Origin: CAITWD01 sp963727285
Lineage (GTDB): Bacteria > Actinomycetota > Thermoleophilia > Miltoncostaeales > Miltoncostaeaceae
Assembly: GCA_963727285.1 (NCBI GenBank)
Contig: CAVSFF010000009.1
Location: 558,001-622,000 of the forward strand
Direction: 5' to 3'
DNA: 64,000 nucleotides
A model generated the notes under the pieces. That model had not been told where the DNA came from, ran no database searches, and worked only from the letters and a program-made list of their open reading frames with translations. A program made the translations under genes and the position numbers. Every line of letters starts with the position of its first letter. The stretch's first letter is position 1. Of the stretch, positions 9,297 through 17,699 are shown in pieces.

Positions 9297-10313
9297 ATGC
9301 GTGCGATGCGACTCCACGTGCCGGGTCCAGTGGCCGCGGACCGGCTGCACTTGGATGAGGTCCCGGTCCCGACTCCGGCTGCGGGGGATCTGCTGGTCGC
9401 GGTCGCCGCATGCGCAGTGTGTCGGACCGACCTCCAGATCGCCGCCGGCGATCTTGCCGCACGCAGCGTCCCGATTACGCTCGGGCACCAGGCGGTGGGG
9501 AGGGTCGTCGCCACCGGCCCCGCGGTCACCGGGTGGCAACCCGGGGACCGGGTCGGCGCCTACTGGCTCGCGGGCACCTGCGGGCACTGCCGGTTCTGCA
9601 CCACCGGACGCGAGAACCTTTGCGCCGATGCGCGGTTCACCGGCTGGGACCGCGACGGCGGGTTCGCCGACTACATGCTCGTCGACGCGTCGGTCGCCGT
9701 CCCCGTCCCGGGCGGAATGTCGGATATCCAGGCGGCGCCGCTGCTGTGCGGCGGCGTGATCGGCTTCCGTGCGTTGCACCGCGCGGGTGTCCGCCCGGGG
9801 GACCGCCTCGGCCTGTTCGGGTTCGGTGCATCCGCCTTGTGTGCGATTCAGGTCGCCCGATACTGGGGCTGCGAGGTCTACGTCTGCACCCGTTCAGAGG
9901 CCGAGCGCGAGCGGGCGCGCGAGCTCGGTGCCGCCTGGGCGGGCGGCTACGACGAGCCCTGCCCGGTGCCGCTGGATGCGGCGGTCACCTTCGCCCCCGC
10001 CGGCTGGGTCGTCACCCGCGCGCTGGCGAGCCTCGACCGCGGCGCGACGGTCGCCGTCAACGCGATCCATCTCGATGAGATTCCCGCGTTCGACTATGCC
10101 GACCTGTGGTGGGAACGCTCGATCGCCAGCGTCGCCAACGTCACCCGGCAGGACGCCATCGACTTTCTGGAGCTCGCCGAGACGATCCCGATCGCCACCC
10201 GGGTCGACGTGTACGCGCTCGAGGACGCGAACGTGGCGCTCAGCGATCTCGAGGCGGGCCGGGTCACCGGGGCGGCGGTCCTGGCGATCGCGCCGGACGC
10301 GGTCGACACATAG
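9297..10313 (+). CDS. zinc-dependent alcohol dehydrogenase family protein
   Basis: This medium-chain dehydrogenase/reductase of 338 aa oxidises alcohols or reduces aldehydes with NAD(P). Catalytic-zinc residues are visible as CAVCRTD near residue 40 and GHQAVGRV near 65. The structural-zinc cluster is CGHCRFC...C near 98-110. The Rossmann motif is GLFGFGASA near 180. The usual GHE is GHQ, a variant known in AdhP/YogA-like zinc ADHs. It stands alone; the ATG at 9297 is followed by a second ATG at 9303. Confidence 0.86.
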   Translation: MRAMRLHVPGPVAADRLHLDEVPVPTPAAGDLLVAVAACAVCRTDLQIAAGDLAARSVPITLGHQAVGRVVATGPAVTGWQPGDRVGAYWLAGTCGHCRFCTTGRENLCADARFTGWDRDGGFADYMLVDASVAVPVPGGMSDIQAAPLLCGGVIGFRALHRAGVRPGDRLGLFGFGASALCAIQVARYWGCEVYVCTRSEAERERARELGAAWAGGYDEPCPVPLDAAVTFAPAGWVVTRALASLDRGATVAVNAIHLDEIPAFDYADLWWERSIASVANVTRQDAIDFLELAETIPIATRVDVYALEDANVALSDLEAGRVTGAAVLAIAPDAVDT

Positions 10314-10401
10314 CCCGGACCGTGGTCGCGCGCACCGAACCGGCGCTACACTCATCGACACCGGTTCGAAGTGCGCAATGTCCGCGCAAGGGGGATGAGT
10401 G

Positions 10402-10830
10402 ATGTCGGTCGTGGATCAGCTGGCCCGGCAGGCCAGCCGCCTTGCCAACGACGTACAGGTCTCGCTCCGACGCGCCCGCGTCGAAGGCGAGCGCCGGCTG
10501 CTCCAGCGCCAGCACCGCGCTGCGCTCGAGGATCTCGGCCTACGGACCTACGACCTCGTCCGTGCCGGCGAGTTGCCCGAGGCGCCGCTCGCACCCGAGC
10601 TTGCCGCGATCGAACGCAAGCTGATCGAACTCGAGGCAAAAGATCGGGAAATCGCCCAAATGCAGGAAGAAGAGGCGACCCGAGCCGAGTCCGACACCGG
10701 CGACGACGCCTTCGGTACGGCGTTCCCGATGATGGGCGACGCGTCCGACGACTCACCTCACGACACGCCGCCCAGCAACCCCGGCGCGGGGTGGGAAGCA
10801 GCGGATCGGTTTTTCCGCAGCGACCGATAA
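10402..10830 (+). CDS. hypothetical coiled-coil protein
   Basis: This is an unrecognised, charged, helical protein of about 142 aa. Residues 1-95 are Arg/Glu/Leu-rich with coiled-coil character (RVEGERRLLQRQHRAALEDL, AIERKLIELEAKDREIAQM). Residues 100-142 are acidic and look disordered. ATG at 10402 has a purine-rich RBS (AAGGGGG) 7 bp upstream; the GTG immediately before it is the alternative. Its neighbours downstream are two small zinc-ribbon proteins with the same orientation. Confidence 0.7.
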   Translation: MSVVDQLARQASRLANDVQVSLRRARVEGERRLLQRQHRAALEDLGLRTYDLVRAGELPEAPLAPELAAIERKLIELEAKDREIAQMQEEEATRAESDTGDDAFGTAFPMMGDASDDSPHDTPPSNPGAGWEAADRFFRSDR

Positions 10831-10959
10831 CGGATCCCGATCCGAGGTCGCAGCCCCCCGCCCGAGGGGTGGCACGAAGCGTCCGGATGGTTGTATCGTG
10901 AGCTATCCGTCCGTGCGGAGGGCGCATGCCGAACCCGCACATCGGCCAGGAGTAGCGGT

Positions 10960-11241
10960 TTGAGGGCGAAGCACGACATCCAGGGCAACTACCGCTCCGA
11001 GACCCCCGCATGCCACCGGTGCGGTCTCCCCCTGCTCGCCGACTCCGAGTATTGCCCCTTCTGCGAGCGATACCTCTCGGAAAGCGCCATGACGCGCCTG
11101 CTCGGCGGACGCCACGCCCGTCGTCTGGCTCCCGGTGAGCGTCGCATCCTGGGCATCCCGGAACACACCCTGCTGGCCCTTGGCGTCGTGGTGCTTGCCG
11201 CCATCGCCGTCGCCAGCCTCGTCGTAGCCGTCACCTCCTAA
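10960..11241 (+). CDS. small zinc-ribbon protein with C-terminal membrane anchor
   Basis: This protein of about 93 residues starts at TTG 10960. The start is supported by an AGGAG RBS at 10948-10952 with 7-bp spacing; no better ATG exists. Residues 12-35 form a zinc ribbon (CHRCGLPLLADSEYCPFC) and the last 25 residues are one transmembrane helix (TLLALGVVVLAAIAVASLVVAV). It probably sits on the inner face of the membrane. The function is unknown; such proteins are common in Actinobacteria. Confidence 0.7.
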   Translation: MRAKHDIQGNYRSETPACHRCGLPLLADSEYCPFCERYLSESAMTRLLGGRHARRLAPGERRILGIPEHTLLALGVVVLAAIAVASLVVAVTS

Positions 11242-11242
11242 C

Positions 11243-11265
11243 GCCAACCACACACCCCGGTTGGC
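11243..11265 (+). terminator. short hairpin after zinc-ribbon gene
   Basis: A 7-bp perfect inverted repeat (GCCAACC/GGTTGGC) with a 9-nt loop begins 2 bp after the stop. There is no U-tract, so it is only a weak candidate terminator or processing hairpin. Confidence 0.35.
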
Positions 11266-11333
11266 TGTCGCAGGATCGTGATGACCGCTGCGTGCCGCCT
11301 GCCCGGGACCGACCCACCCCGAGGAGCAACACC

Positions 11334-11495
11334 TTGACCAAGACTGAAGAGCTGTTCGAGATCGGCGATGCCGTCACCGGCCGCTTTCGCTGCGACGCCT
11401 GCGACCTGCAGGTCGAGTCGCCGAGCGAGAACGACGGTGTACTCGTCCTCGGGCCGTGTCCGCTGTGCCAGAACGGAACGTGGCGCCGGGTCTAG
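11334..11495 (+). CDS. small zinc-ribbon protein, 53 aa
   Basis: This is a 53-residue protein from TTG 11334, with GAGGAG at 11321-11326 as a well-spaced RBS. It contains FRCDACDLQV and GPCPLCQNGTWRRV, which form two CxxC knuckles about 20 residues apart, i.e. one zinc ribbon. The role is unknown. Its stop overlaps the end of the convergent GYD gene by 4 bp. It lies in a run of three small same-strand genes (10402-11495). Confidence 0.7.
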   Translation: MTKTEELFEIGDAVTGRFRCDACDLQVESPSENDGVLVLGPCPLCQNGTWRRV

Positions 11496-11806
11496 CCCGC
11501 GCCGCCCGGGGCCGCGTCGGTCCCGGCAATGAGTGCCAGCATCTCGTCGACGTCGATCGCCGGCAGCGTCTCGAAGTGGGCGCTGCCACGTGCGGCCAAC
11601 GTCACCGTCAGGCGTGAGACCGACGCCTCGTCGGGCGCCTCGATCACGCTGAGAAAGTCGTATTCGCCCAGCAGCGCCCACTGGTCGATCACGCGCCCGC
11701 CCATCGCCTCGACCTCACGGTTGACCTCGAGCAGACGCTCCGGGGTCGCCCGCAGCGTCTGGAGCCCTTGCGGGCTGAGGATCGAAAGAAGAATGAACGT
11801 GCGCAT
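11492..11806 (-). CDS. GYD domain-containing protein
   Basis: This 104-residue protein of the GYD family (ferredoxin-like dimeric alpha-beta barrel) has a conserved start MRTFILLSILSPQG, a central GEYDFLSVIEAPDE and SAHFETLPA. The biochemical role of the family is unknown. A second copy lies at 55835-56119; the two share the MxTxIxLSxLSPxG start, the helix pattern and the xAHFxTxxAIxVDExL ending, so they are paralogues. The ATG at 11806 is chosen by comparison with that paralogue. Confidence 0.82.
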   Translation of the reverse strand: MRTFILLSILSPQGLQTLRATPERLLEVNREVEAMGGRVIDQWALLGEYDFLSVIEAPDEASVSRLTVTLAARGSAHFETLPAIDVDEMLALIAGTDAAPGGAG

Positions 11807-11934
11807 ATCCGGCACATTACGGCACGCGAACGCGGTCGGGCAACGCCCGCGCCGCGCCGGCCCCAGGGACGGGGCCTCACTCCGGCGAGGGTCTAGACTT
11901 GACGTCCGTTGCGATTCCCGTCCATGAGGTGACC

Positions 11935-12276
11935 ATGCGCGAAGCCGATCCGACCCTGAGCGAACTCCAGCGCGCGCTGCTGGGGTACGACCCGACGTCC
12001 CTGGAGAAGAATCTCCTGGAGTGGACCCGCGAACGCTGGGACTGGGCGGCACGCGGCATGGCCTATACCCGCAAAGAAGCCCATGACGTGGTCGACGGCG
12101 TCGGCGGGATCCGGGGCGAGGAGGACAAGCTTGTCCTCGAGGTCGCCGCACGCGTGGCCATCGCCGAGCGGGAGCTGCTCATCCGCGCACTCGCGCACCT
12201 GCTCCCCGAGTGGCTGGAGTCGAACTACGGCCTGACGCCCGTCGAGGGCGCGACGCCGCCACCCACCGACAAGTAA
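11935..12276 (+). CDS. hypothetical helical protein, 113 aa
   Basis: This is an unrecognised soluble protein, helical and rich in Leu/Glu/Trp (LLEWTRERWDWAARGMAY, VLEVAARVAIAERELLIRALAHLLPEWLESNYG). The start at ATG 11935 has GAGGT just upstream; TTG at 11899 would add 12 residues. It stands between the divergent GYD gene and the convergent rhodanese gene. Confidence 0.65.
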   Translation: MREADPTLSELQRALLGYDPTSLEKNLLEWTRERWDWAARGMAYTRKEAHDVVDGVGGIRGEEDKLVLEVAARVAIAERELLIRALAHLLPEWLESNYGLTPVEGATPPPTDK

Positions 12277-12285
12277 CGCCGCGCC

Positions 12286-12633
12286 TTAGGCGGCGGCCTT
12301 CGGCTCGACCGGATACCCCGCCGCCACCCAGGCGTCCCACCCGCCGATGATCACGCCGACGCGGTTCTTGCCGTTGTCGAACGCCCACAGGGCGATCTTC
12401 ATGCTGGTCGCCTCGTCGGGACGCTCGCAGTAGAAGATGAGCTCACGATCGTCGGGCAGGGACGCGATCTGGGACTCGAACTCCTGGGGGTCGACCCGGA
12501 TGGAACGGCGGATCTGTTCGGTTGCGTCGGCGTATCCGCGGTCGCGGACATCGACCGGCAGCACCGCGTCGCCCATGCGGAAGGCGGCATACAGATCGAC
12601 CGGCTGCCAGCGCGACACGTCATCCCAGGCCAT
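12286..12633 (-). CDS. rhodanese-like domain protein
   Basis: This single-domain rhodanese of 115 aa has PVDVRDRGYAD (CH2A-like) near residue 27, the active loop starting at Cys69 (FYCERPDEATS), and the closing VIIGGWDAWVAAGYPVE. Cys69 is the expected persulfide-forming residue, so sulfurtransferase activity is plausible. Cytoplasmic, with no signal. The next gene in the same direction is the peroxiredoxin, about 70 bp downstream of its stop on the plus map, which hints at a redox/sulfur theme but not clearly an operon. Confidence 0.85.
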   Translation of the reverse strand: MAWDDVSRWQPVDLYAAFRMGDAVLPVDVRDRGYADATEQIRRSIRVDPQEFESQIASLPDDRELIFYCERPDEATSMKIALWAFDNGKNRVGVIIGGWDAWVAAGYPVEPKAAA

Positions 12634-12705
12634 CCCCGTCCCCTTTCACGGCTGCGTCGGTGCGGGAACGCTAACAGGCCGGCACCGCGCGACGCGGCCC
12701 GGCGA

Positions 12706-13173
12706 TCATTGGCCGCCGACCAGGTCGAGGATGGATTCGGCGTGCCCCGCGGGCTTGACCTTGTAGAGCGCCTGCTCGAGCGATCCGTCGGGCCCGATCA
12801 CGAAGGTGCTGCGTTCGATGCCCATGTACTTGCGGCCGTACATGGACTTCTCGACCCACACCCCGTAGGCCTCGGCCACCGCATGGTCGGGGTCGCTCAG
12901 CAACGTGAACGTGAGTCCATGCTTGTTCCTGAATTTGGTGTGACTCGCAAGCGAGTCGGGACTGACCCCGATGACGCGCGCGCCCGCGGCGTCGAATTCG
13001 GCGGTGTGGTCGCGGAACCCGCATGCCTGGGTCGTGCACCCGCTGGTGTCGTCCTTGGGGTAGAAATACAGCACCACCCGCTCCCCCCGGAGGTCCTCGA
13101 GCGCCACCGACGATCCGTCGTCGGCCTCGAGACGGAAGTCCGGTGCGGGTGCTCCAGGTGCGAGTCGTGCCAT
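12706..13173 (-). CDS. bcp: thioredoxin-dependent thiol peroxidase (BCP/PrxQ)
   Basis: This peroxiredoxin of the BCP/PrxQ class (155 aa) reduces H2O2 and organic hydroperoxides at the expense of thioredoxin. The peroxidatic Cys46 and resolving Cys51 lie in SGCTTQACGFRD, the atypical 2-Cys arrangement, following VVLYFYPKDDT. MGIERSTFVIGPDG is the usual C-terminal motif. The start at 13173 gives the family's normal length. It is divergent from the acetyltransferase gene with about 14 bp between starts. Confidence 0.93.
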   Translation of the reverse strand: MARLAPGAPAPDFRLEADDGSSVALEDLRGERVVLYFYPKDDTSGCTTQACGFRDHTAEFDAAGARVIGVSPDSLASHTKFRNKHGLTFTLLSDPDHAVAEAYGVWVEKSMYGRKYMGIERSTFVIGPDGSLEQALYKVKPAGHAESILDLVGGQ

Positions 13174-13187
13174 GGCGGGTGCTCCTT

Positions 13188-13871
13188 GTGACGGGATTGT
13201 CGAGCGAACATAACGCGTCGCCCGCCGGCGGGAGTGCACAACCGCGCCCCGTCGTCGTCCGGCACGCCGTGCCGGACGACGCGCCCGCGCTCGGCGCGCT
13301 CCTGGCATCGGCGCTGGAGGCCAAGTACCGACCGACGCTCGGTCGACGGGCCGCCGATGCCCTCACCCAGGTGATTGCCGACGACCTGGGCACCACGACC
13401 CACGGTTATTGGGTCGCCGCTCAGGACGGGCGCGTCGTGGGGGCGGCCCACATGGCGGTCGCCGAGGATCCGCCGCCGCACGGGGTGGCCCGGCGCCTGG
13501 CGGACGTGATCGGCTGGCCACGGACGCTCTGGGCGCTTGGCGCGCTGTCGATCCTCGCCCACGGTCCGCTCGCCGATGACGAGGCCTACGTCGGCGAGGT
13601 CGCCGTGGCAGCCGACGCCCGGCGCCAGGGAGTCGGCGTCCTGCTGATGGCCCACCTCGACCGCGCCGCGGCCGAGCGGGGGAAGTCGCGGATGACACTG
13701 TGGGTGACCGACGACAACGCGGCCGCCCGGGCGTTGTATGCGCGCCTCGGATTCAGCGATCGCGTCGCCCGGCACTGGCGCGTCGGGCGTCTGGTGTTCG
13801 GGTCCTCGGGGGCGACCCTGATGGAAAAGCGGATCCCGATCCCCGACGCGACCGGACCGGCCGTCACGTAG
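13188..13871 (+). CDS. GNAT-family N-acetyltransferase
   Basis: This acetyl-CoA-dependent acetyltransferase of about 227 aa carries the conserved acetyl-CoA site VGEVAVAADARRQGVGVLLM (motif A, R/Q-x-x-G-x-G/A), followed by LWVTDDNAAARALYARLGF (motif B). The substrate is unknown. GTG 13188 is chosen; TTG 13197 is possible and the start is uncertain because the divergent bcp start is only 14 bp away. The stop runs into the bidirectional hairpin shared with rnpB. Confidence 0.82.
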   Translation: MTGLSSEHNASPAGGSAQPRPVVVRHAVPDDAPALGALLASALEAKYRPTLGRRAADALTQVIADDLGTTTHGYWVAAQDGRVVGAAHMAVAEDPPPHGVARRLADVIGWPRTLWALGALSILAHGPLADDEAYVGEVAVAADARRQGVGVLLMAHLDRAAAERGKSRMTLWVTDDNAAARALYARLGFSDRVARHWRVGRLVFGSSGATLMEKRIPIPDATGPAVT

Positions 13872-13901
13872 AACGACCCCGGGGGAAACCCGAGGTCGTT
13901 C
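13871..13901. terminator. bidirectional hairpin between acetyltransferase gene and rnpB
   Basis: A 13-bp stem (one C/A mismatch) with GAACGACC/GGTCGTTC outer arms and a GGAAA loop lies exactly between the stop of the plus-strand acetyltransferase and the 3' end of minus-strand rnpB. It probably terminates both. There is no U-tract. Confidence 0.65.
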
Positions 13902-13903
13902 CG

Positions 13904-14243
<340 letters not shown>

Positions 14244-14281
14244 CGGGCAGTGTAGCGCGGCGCGGCGTGTCGGCGCGGCGC

Positions 14282-14896
14282 CTAGAGGGTGCGCAGGACG
14301 CCGACGACCTTGCCCGCCACCCGGAAGTCCTCACGCACCTCGATCGGCGCGAAGTCGGGGTTCTCGGCGATCAGCAAGACATGGTCATCCCGGCGCTGGA
14401 AGCGCTTGACGGTCGCCTCTTCGCCGATCATCGCGACGATGATTTGCCCGTTTTCGGCATGGTCCTGACGCCGGACGGCCACGACATCACCGTCGAGAAT
14501 CCCGGCATCGCGCATCGACTGGCCCGAGACGCGCAGTGCAAAGTCCGCCGCGAACGGCGTCTGCACCCAATCCTCGACCTGCTCCTCCGCGAGCCGCGGA
14601 AGCCCTGCCGCCACCGCCCCGACCAGCGGCAGCAGCCCTTCCGGCGCCGATCGCCGCGATGCGGTTGCCCGCGCGCCGGTGCGCGTCCGGCTGACGTTCA
14701 TCGCCCGCGGCTTGGACGGGTCGCGCTCGAGGTAGCCGGACTCGGTGAGCTTGGACAGGTGCGCGTGCACGGTCGACGGGGAAGCGAGCCCCACGGCGGT
14801 GCCGATCTCGCGCACCGTCGGTGGATATCCGGTGCGATCGCAATGCGCTGCGATGAAATCCAGGATCTCTGCCTGGCGTCCGCTCAGGTTCTCCAT
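14282..14896 (-). CDS. lexA: SOS-response transcriptional repressor LexA
   Basis: LexA (204 aa) represses SOS genes and self-cleaves when RecA is activated. The N-terminal winged helix spans residues 1-65 (YPPTVREIG...ASPSTVHAHLSKL). The cleavage site is A97-G98 in VAAGLP, the nucleophile Ser127 in SGQSM and the general base Lys164 in ATVKRF, so self-cleavage should work. ATG at 14896 gives the canonical MENLSGRQAEIL start. A LexA box 30 bp upstream indicates autoregulation. Confidence 0.97.
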   Translation of the reverse strand: MENLSGRQAEILDFIAAHCDRTGYPPTVREIGTAVGLASPSTVHAHLSKLTESGYLERDPSKPRAMNVSRTRTGARATASRRSAPEGLLPLVGAVAAGLPRLAEEQVEDWVQTPFAADFALRVSGQSMRDAGILDGDVVAVRRQDHAENGQIIVAMIGEEATVKRFQRRDDHVLLIAENPDFAPIEVREDFRVAGKVVGVLRTL

Positions 14897-14925
14897 CGGG
14901 TCATCTCCGGGCCGGATGCATGTGG

Positions 14926-14939
14926 CGAACAAGTGTTCT
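14926..14939 (-). promoter_or_regulatory. LexA-binding SOS box upstream of lexA
   Basis: The sequence CGAACAAGTGTTCT contains the palindrome GAAC-N4-GTTC and agrees with the Gram-positive/actinobacterial consensus CGAAC-RNRY-GTTYC at all but the last base. It lies 30 bp upstream of the lexA start, as expected for autoregulation. Confidence 0.9.
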
Positions 14940-15029
14940 GCGCGGAAGGTATCAGGCGCGCGCCCGGGTTTCTATTGCACGTCCGGCCCCACCCTGGCGC
15001 GACAGATCGGTATCCTTCAGCGACGCTAC

Positions 15030-15115
<86 letters not shown>

Positions 15116-15120
15116 CTGGA

Positions 15121-15155
15121 ACGCCCGTGCAGCCCCGGCTGCACGGGCGTTTGTC
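15121..15155 (+). terminator. rho-independent terminator of tRNA-Leu
   Basis: A perfect 12-bp stem ACGCCCGTGCAG/CTGCACGGGCGT with loop CCCCGG is followed by TTTGTCGTCT, five bases after the tRNA end. This is the clearest intrinsic terminator in the first half of the window. Confidence 0.85.
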
Positions 15156-15277
15156 GTCTGGAGGGCCAATCACCGGCCGTCGGAACCCGCGATGCCCGGG
15201 CACGGGGACGCGCCCGAACGGGCGCGCACAATCAGATCGCGGGGGGCGCGGGCGAACCGCACCACCGGGCTCGCGTC

Positions 15278-15424
15278 TTAGATGCTCTCGATCAGGCCGA
15301 GGATCCACCCGAGGATGTACACCGACAGCAAGGCGCCGAGGTACAGCACGATCGCGACGACGATGGCCGCAACGAAGGATCCGACGAACCGCACGGGAAA
15401 CGACTGGGTTATACCGTTGTTCAC
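15278..15424 (-). CDS. small membrane protein, 48 aa
   Basis: This small protein of about 48 residues is mostly one or two hydrophobic helices (VGSFVAAIVVAIVLYLGALLSVYILGWILGLIES). GTG at 15424 is the probable start. The function is unknown. Divergent from the 57-aa gene at 15525. The hydrophobic pattern and third-position G/C support it, though its small size lowers confidence. Confidence 0.5.
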   Translation of the reverse strand: MNNGITQSFPVRFVGSFVAAIVVAIVLYLGALLSVYILGWILGLIESI

Positions 15425-15524
15425 ATCGGCAAGCTTACCGATCGGACCGGCCTTCTCACAGGGGGACGATCGGCCGCAGCTTCGCTGTCGACCGCCCCGA
15501 CCCACGACGTGTCAAGGAGAGTGC

Positions 15525-15698
15525 GTGACCGACCCGACGATCGACGAGGACGCCGCCCGCGTCCGCAAGGCGTTGCTCGACCACATCCACGACCAGGTCA
15601 CGCGCGCACCGAGCGCGAGTGCGCTGCTGCGCCTGGCCGAGGCATATGCCTGGGCCGTGGCACCCGACCAGCCCCACGGCGGCGTCACCGAGGGCTGA
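15525..15698 (+). CDS. small hypothetical protein, 57 aa
   Basis: This unrecognised helical 57-residue protein (ARVRKALLDHIHDQV...ALLRLAEAYAWAVAP) has GTG 15525 preceded by AAGGAGA at 15514-15520, a strong RBS. Its 3' end overlaps the convergent AlkZ-like gene by 14 bp. Confidence 0.6.
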   Translation: MTDPTIDEDAARVRKALLDHIHDQVTRAPSASALLRLAEAYAWAVAPDQPHGGVTEG

Positions 15699-16776
15699 CG
15701 CCGCTCCTCACTCCCCGCCGGTCGTCACGGGCGGCCGCACCGCGAGCCGCCGTGTGATCGAGGTACCGGCGCACATCCTCGGCGTCGGATGCGAGCGCGG
15801 CCGCGGTCGGGTCGTCGAGCGCCGCCAACGGCGTGAGCGTGACCCGGCCGGACCGCCAACTCCAGATCGCGACGGCGCGTCCATCCACGAGCGCGAACGG
15901 GCGAAACAGGCCGTTGCTGGTCACGATTCCCCGGTGGGATCCGACAATGTCCTCGCGCGACGCCCAGCCGAGGAGCACGGGATCGAACGGCCCGAGCAGC
16001 CGGGGTCGCGGCACCGCGCGGGGACGCGGTGCCCCGGAGAGTTCCAACAGCCCGTCCCCGCGTTCGACGAGGTCGGGGCCGATCGACCGGAGCCCCGCCC
16101 GCACGTCCCGGAGCGGCAAGCCGGACCACTTCGCAAGGTCACCCGCGTCGGCGGGGCCGTGCCCGATCAGATAGCGACGCGCGAGCTCCCGAAGCGCGAC
16201 ATCCCTGTCGACCGGCGGCGTCTCGCCCAGCCAATCCCGGGTCAGGACGAACGCGGGCCGGTCCCCGACAACCGGACCACGGACGATGAGCCCGCGCAGC
16301 GCGGCCAGGAGCGTGATGTGTGCGAAGGCTTGCCCGCCGGTCTCGACCCCCGCCGCGGCGAGCACCGCCCGCAGCGCAGCGCGCCCCATCGGCCCATTGT
16401 CGCCGAGCGCCCGCACGGTGAGGTCCACGGCGCGCTCGGCGGCGCTCGGAGAGACACCCTCCTGGGCAAGGCGGCGGGCATTCGCCGTGACGACTGTCGG
16501 CGCCGTCAGCTGGTGCAGCCACGGGTAGTCCTCGCGTCGGACGAGGTGCAACGTGCCCCGATTGAGGGTCGTGACGATCAGGGAACGCTCCTCTGAGAGC
16601 GCCCGATCGAGGTCGGCGGCGCTGAGGCCCGTCGACCGCGCTCTGATCGACAACTGCGCCCCGCGGAACTCCTGGGCCTGGATCGCCAGCAGGCGCTCGG
16701 TGACCTCGATCGGGCTCCGCGCCGATCGGTCCGTCAGGAGCTGCCGCGCGAACCGCTGCCGGGCGACGGCGCTCAT
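15685..16776 (-). CDS. winged-helix DNA-binding protein, AlkZ/YcaQ-like (possible DNA glycosylase)
   Basis: This 363-residue protein matches the HTH_42/AlkZ-like winged-helix family: an N-terminal RLLAIQAQEFRGAQLSIRAR, LNRGTLHLVRREDYPWL, LIGHGPADAGDLAKWSGLPL and a C-terminal GTPRPRLL/LLGPFDPVLLGW-type segment. The family includes AlkZ, which unhooks interstrand crosslinks; the Q-x-Q motif (IQAQ) there is the catalytic motif, and it is present here. Glycosylase activity is therefore plausible but not proven. The neighbours give no extra clue. Confidence 0.8.
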   Translation of the reverse strand: MSAVARQRFARQLLTDRSARSPIEVTERLLAIQAQEFRGAQLSIRARSTGLSAADLDRALSEERSLIVTTLNRGTLHLVRREDYPWLHQLTAPTVVTANARRLAQEGVSPSAAERAVDLTVRALGDNGPMGRAALRAVLAAAGVETGGQAFAHITLLAALRGLIVRGPVVGDRPAFVLTRDWLGETPPVDRDVALRELARRYLIGHGPADAGDLAKWSGLPLRDVRAGLRSIGPDLVERGDGLLELSGAPRPRAVPRPRLLGPFDPVLLGWASREDIVGSHRGIVTSNGLFRPFALVDGRAVAIWSWRSGRVTLTPLAALDDPTAAALASDAEDVRRYLDHTAARGAAARDDRRGVRSGVSPR

Positions 16777-16902
16777 GGCGTCGACAGCGCGCCGCCGGGC
16801 GCGCTCAGCGCGCCGCGGTCACCACCGGTGCGGCCACATCCGCGGCGCGACGGACGGTCGCGACCCGACCCCGGGTCAGGTCCGACGCCCCGCATGCCGG
16901 CG

Positions 16903-17133
16903 TCAGTACTGGCGCGAGAGCAGGTAGGTCGAGACGAACAGCGCCACCGCCACGACCACGGTGATGCGATCCAGGTTCTTCTCGACGATGGCGGACGACC
17001 CGCCGTAGCTGCCGCTCGTGGATCCCACGCCGAATGCGCCCGACAGACCCGCATCCCGCCCGGAGTGCAGCAGGACCAGGAAGATCAGTAGCGCGCAGAC
17101 GATCGATTGGACGACGATGAGAAGGGCGAACAT
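16903..17133 (-). CDS. secG: preprotein translocase subunit SecG
   Basis: SecG is the accessory membrane subunit of SecYEG. The protein is about 76 aa with an N-terminal helix (FALLIVVQSIVCALLIFLVLL), the family motif LLHSGRDAGLSGAFG, a Gly/Ser-rich linker and a C-terminal helix (ITVVVAVALFVSTYLL). ATG 17133 gives the usual SecG start; ATG 17151 is six codons upstream. It is a single-gene unit here, divergent from the thioesterase gene. Confidence 0.9.
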   Translation of the reverse strand: MFALLIVVQSIVCALLIFLVLLHSGRDAGLSGAFGVGSTSGSYGGSSAIVEKNLDRITVVVAVALFVSTYLLSRQY

Positions 17134-17203
17134 GGCCTGAAACGGTAGCATCCGGAAGCGCCGCGGGTGGACCTTCCCCGCCGACGGCGGGCCCGGAGAT
17201 GCC

Positions 17204-17677
17204 GTGACCACGCTCCCCGACAACTTCACTGCGCTCCCGCTGTTGAATCCGCCGGACTTTCCGCACTGCTTCGTCTGCGGGCCGGACAACGCCGACGGCC
17301 TCGGCCTGCAGGTCTACCGCGACGACACGGATGCGGTCGCGCGGTATGTCCCGCTGCCGCATCAAGAGGGGTATCCCGCGCGATTCCACGGCGGCCTGGT
17401 CGGGCTGCTCGTCGACGAGATGCTCGTCTACGCAGGCGCGCCCCATGGAATCTGGGGCATGACCGCCAAGGTGCGCTACTGGCTGCGGCGCCCGATCCCG
17501 ATGGACACCGCGCTCGAGCTCAGGGGCCGGCTCACTCAGCGCAGCGAACGCGGATTCCGTGCCGTCGTTTCGATCCACACCCCCGACGGGCAGCTCGTCG
17601 CCGACGGCGAAGGCATGTGCGTCGTGTGGACCGGGGCGACCCCAACGGCGCCCCACGGCGCGGTCCCGGCACCCTGA
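17204..17677 (+). CDS. PaaI-type hotdog-fold thioesterase
   Basis: This 157-residue hotdog-fold protein has HCFVCGPDNADGLGL near the N-terminus, the core FHGGLVGLLVDEMLVYAG (PaaI HGG-x(6)-D signature; helix with the catalytic acid) and VRYWLRRPIPMDT. It probably hydrolyses an acyl-CoA. The start is GTG 17204. The next gene follows after 22 bp on the same strand, so a loose unit with the cupin and acetyltransferase genes is likely. Confidence 0.8.
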   Translation: MTTLPDNFTALPLLNPPDFPHCFVCGPDNADGLGLQVYRDDTDAVARYVPLPHQEGYPARFHGGLVGLLVDEMLVYAGAPHGIWGMTAKVRYWLRRPIPMDTALELRGRLTQRSERGFRAVVSIHTPDGQLVADGEGMCVVWTGATPTAPHGAVPAP

Positions 17678-17699
17678 ACGCCCGAGCATCGAGGCCAGC

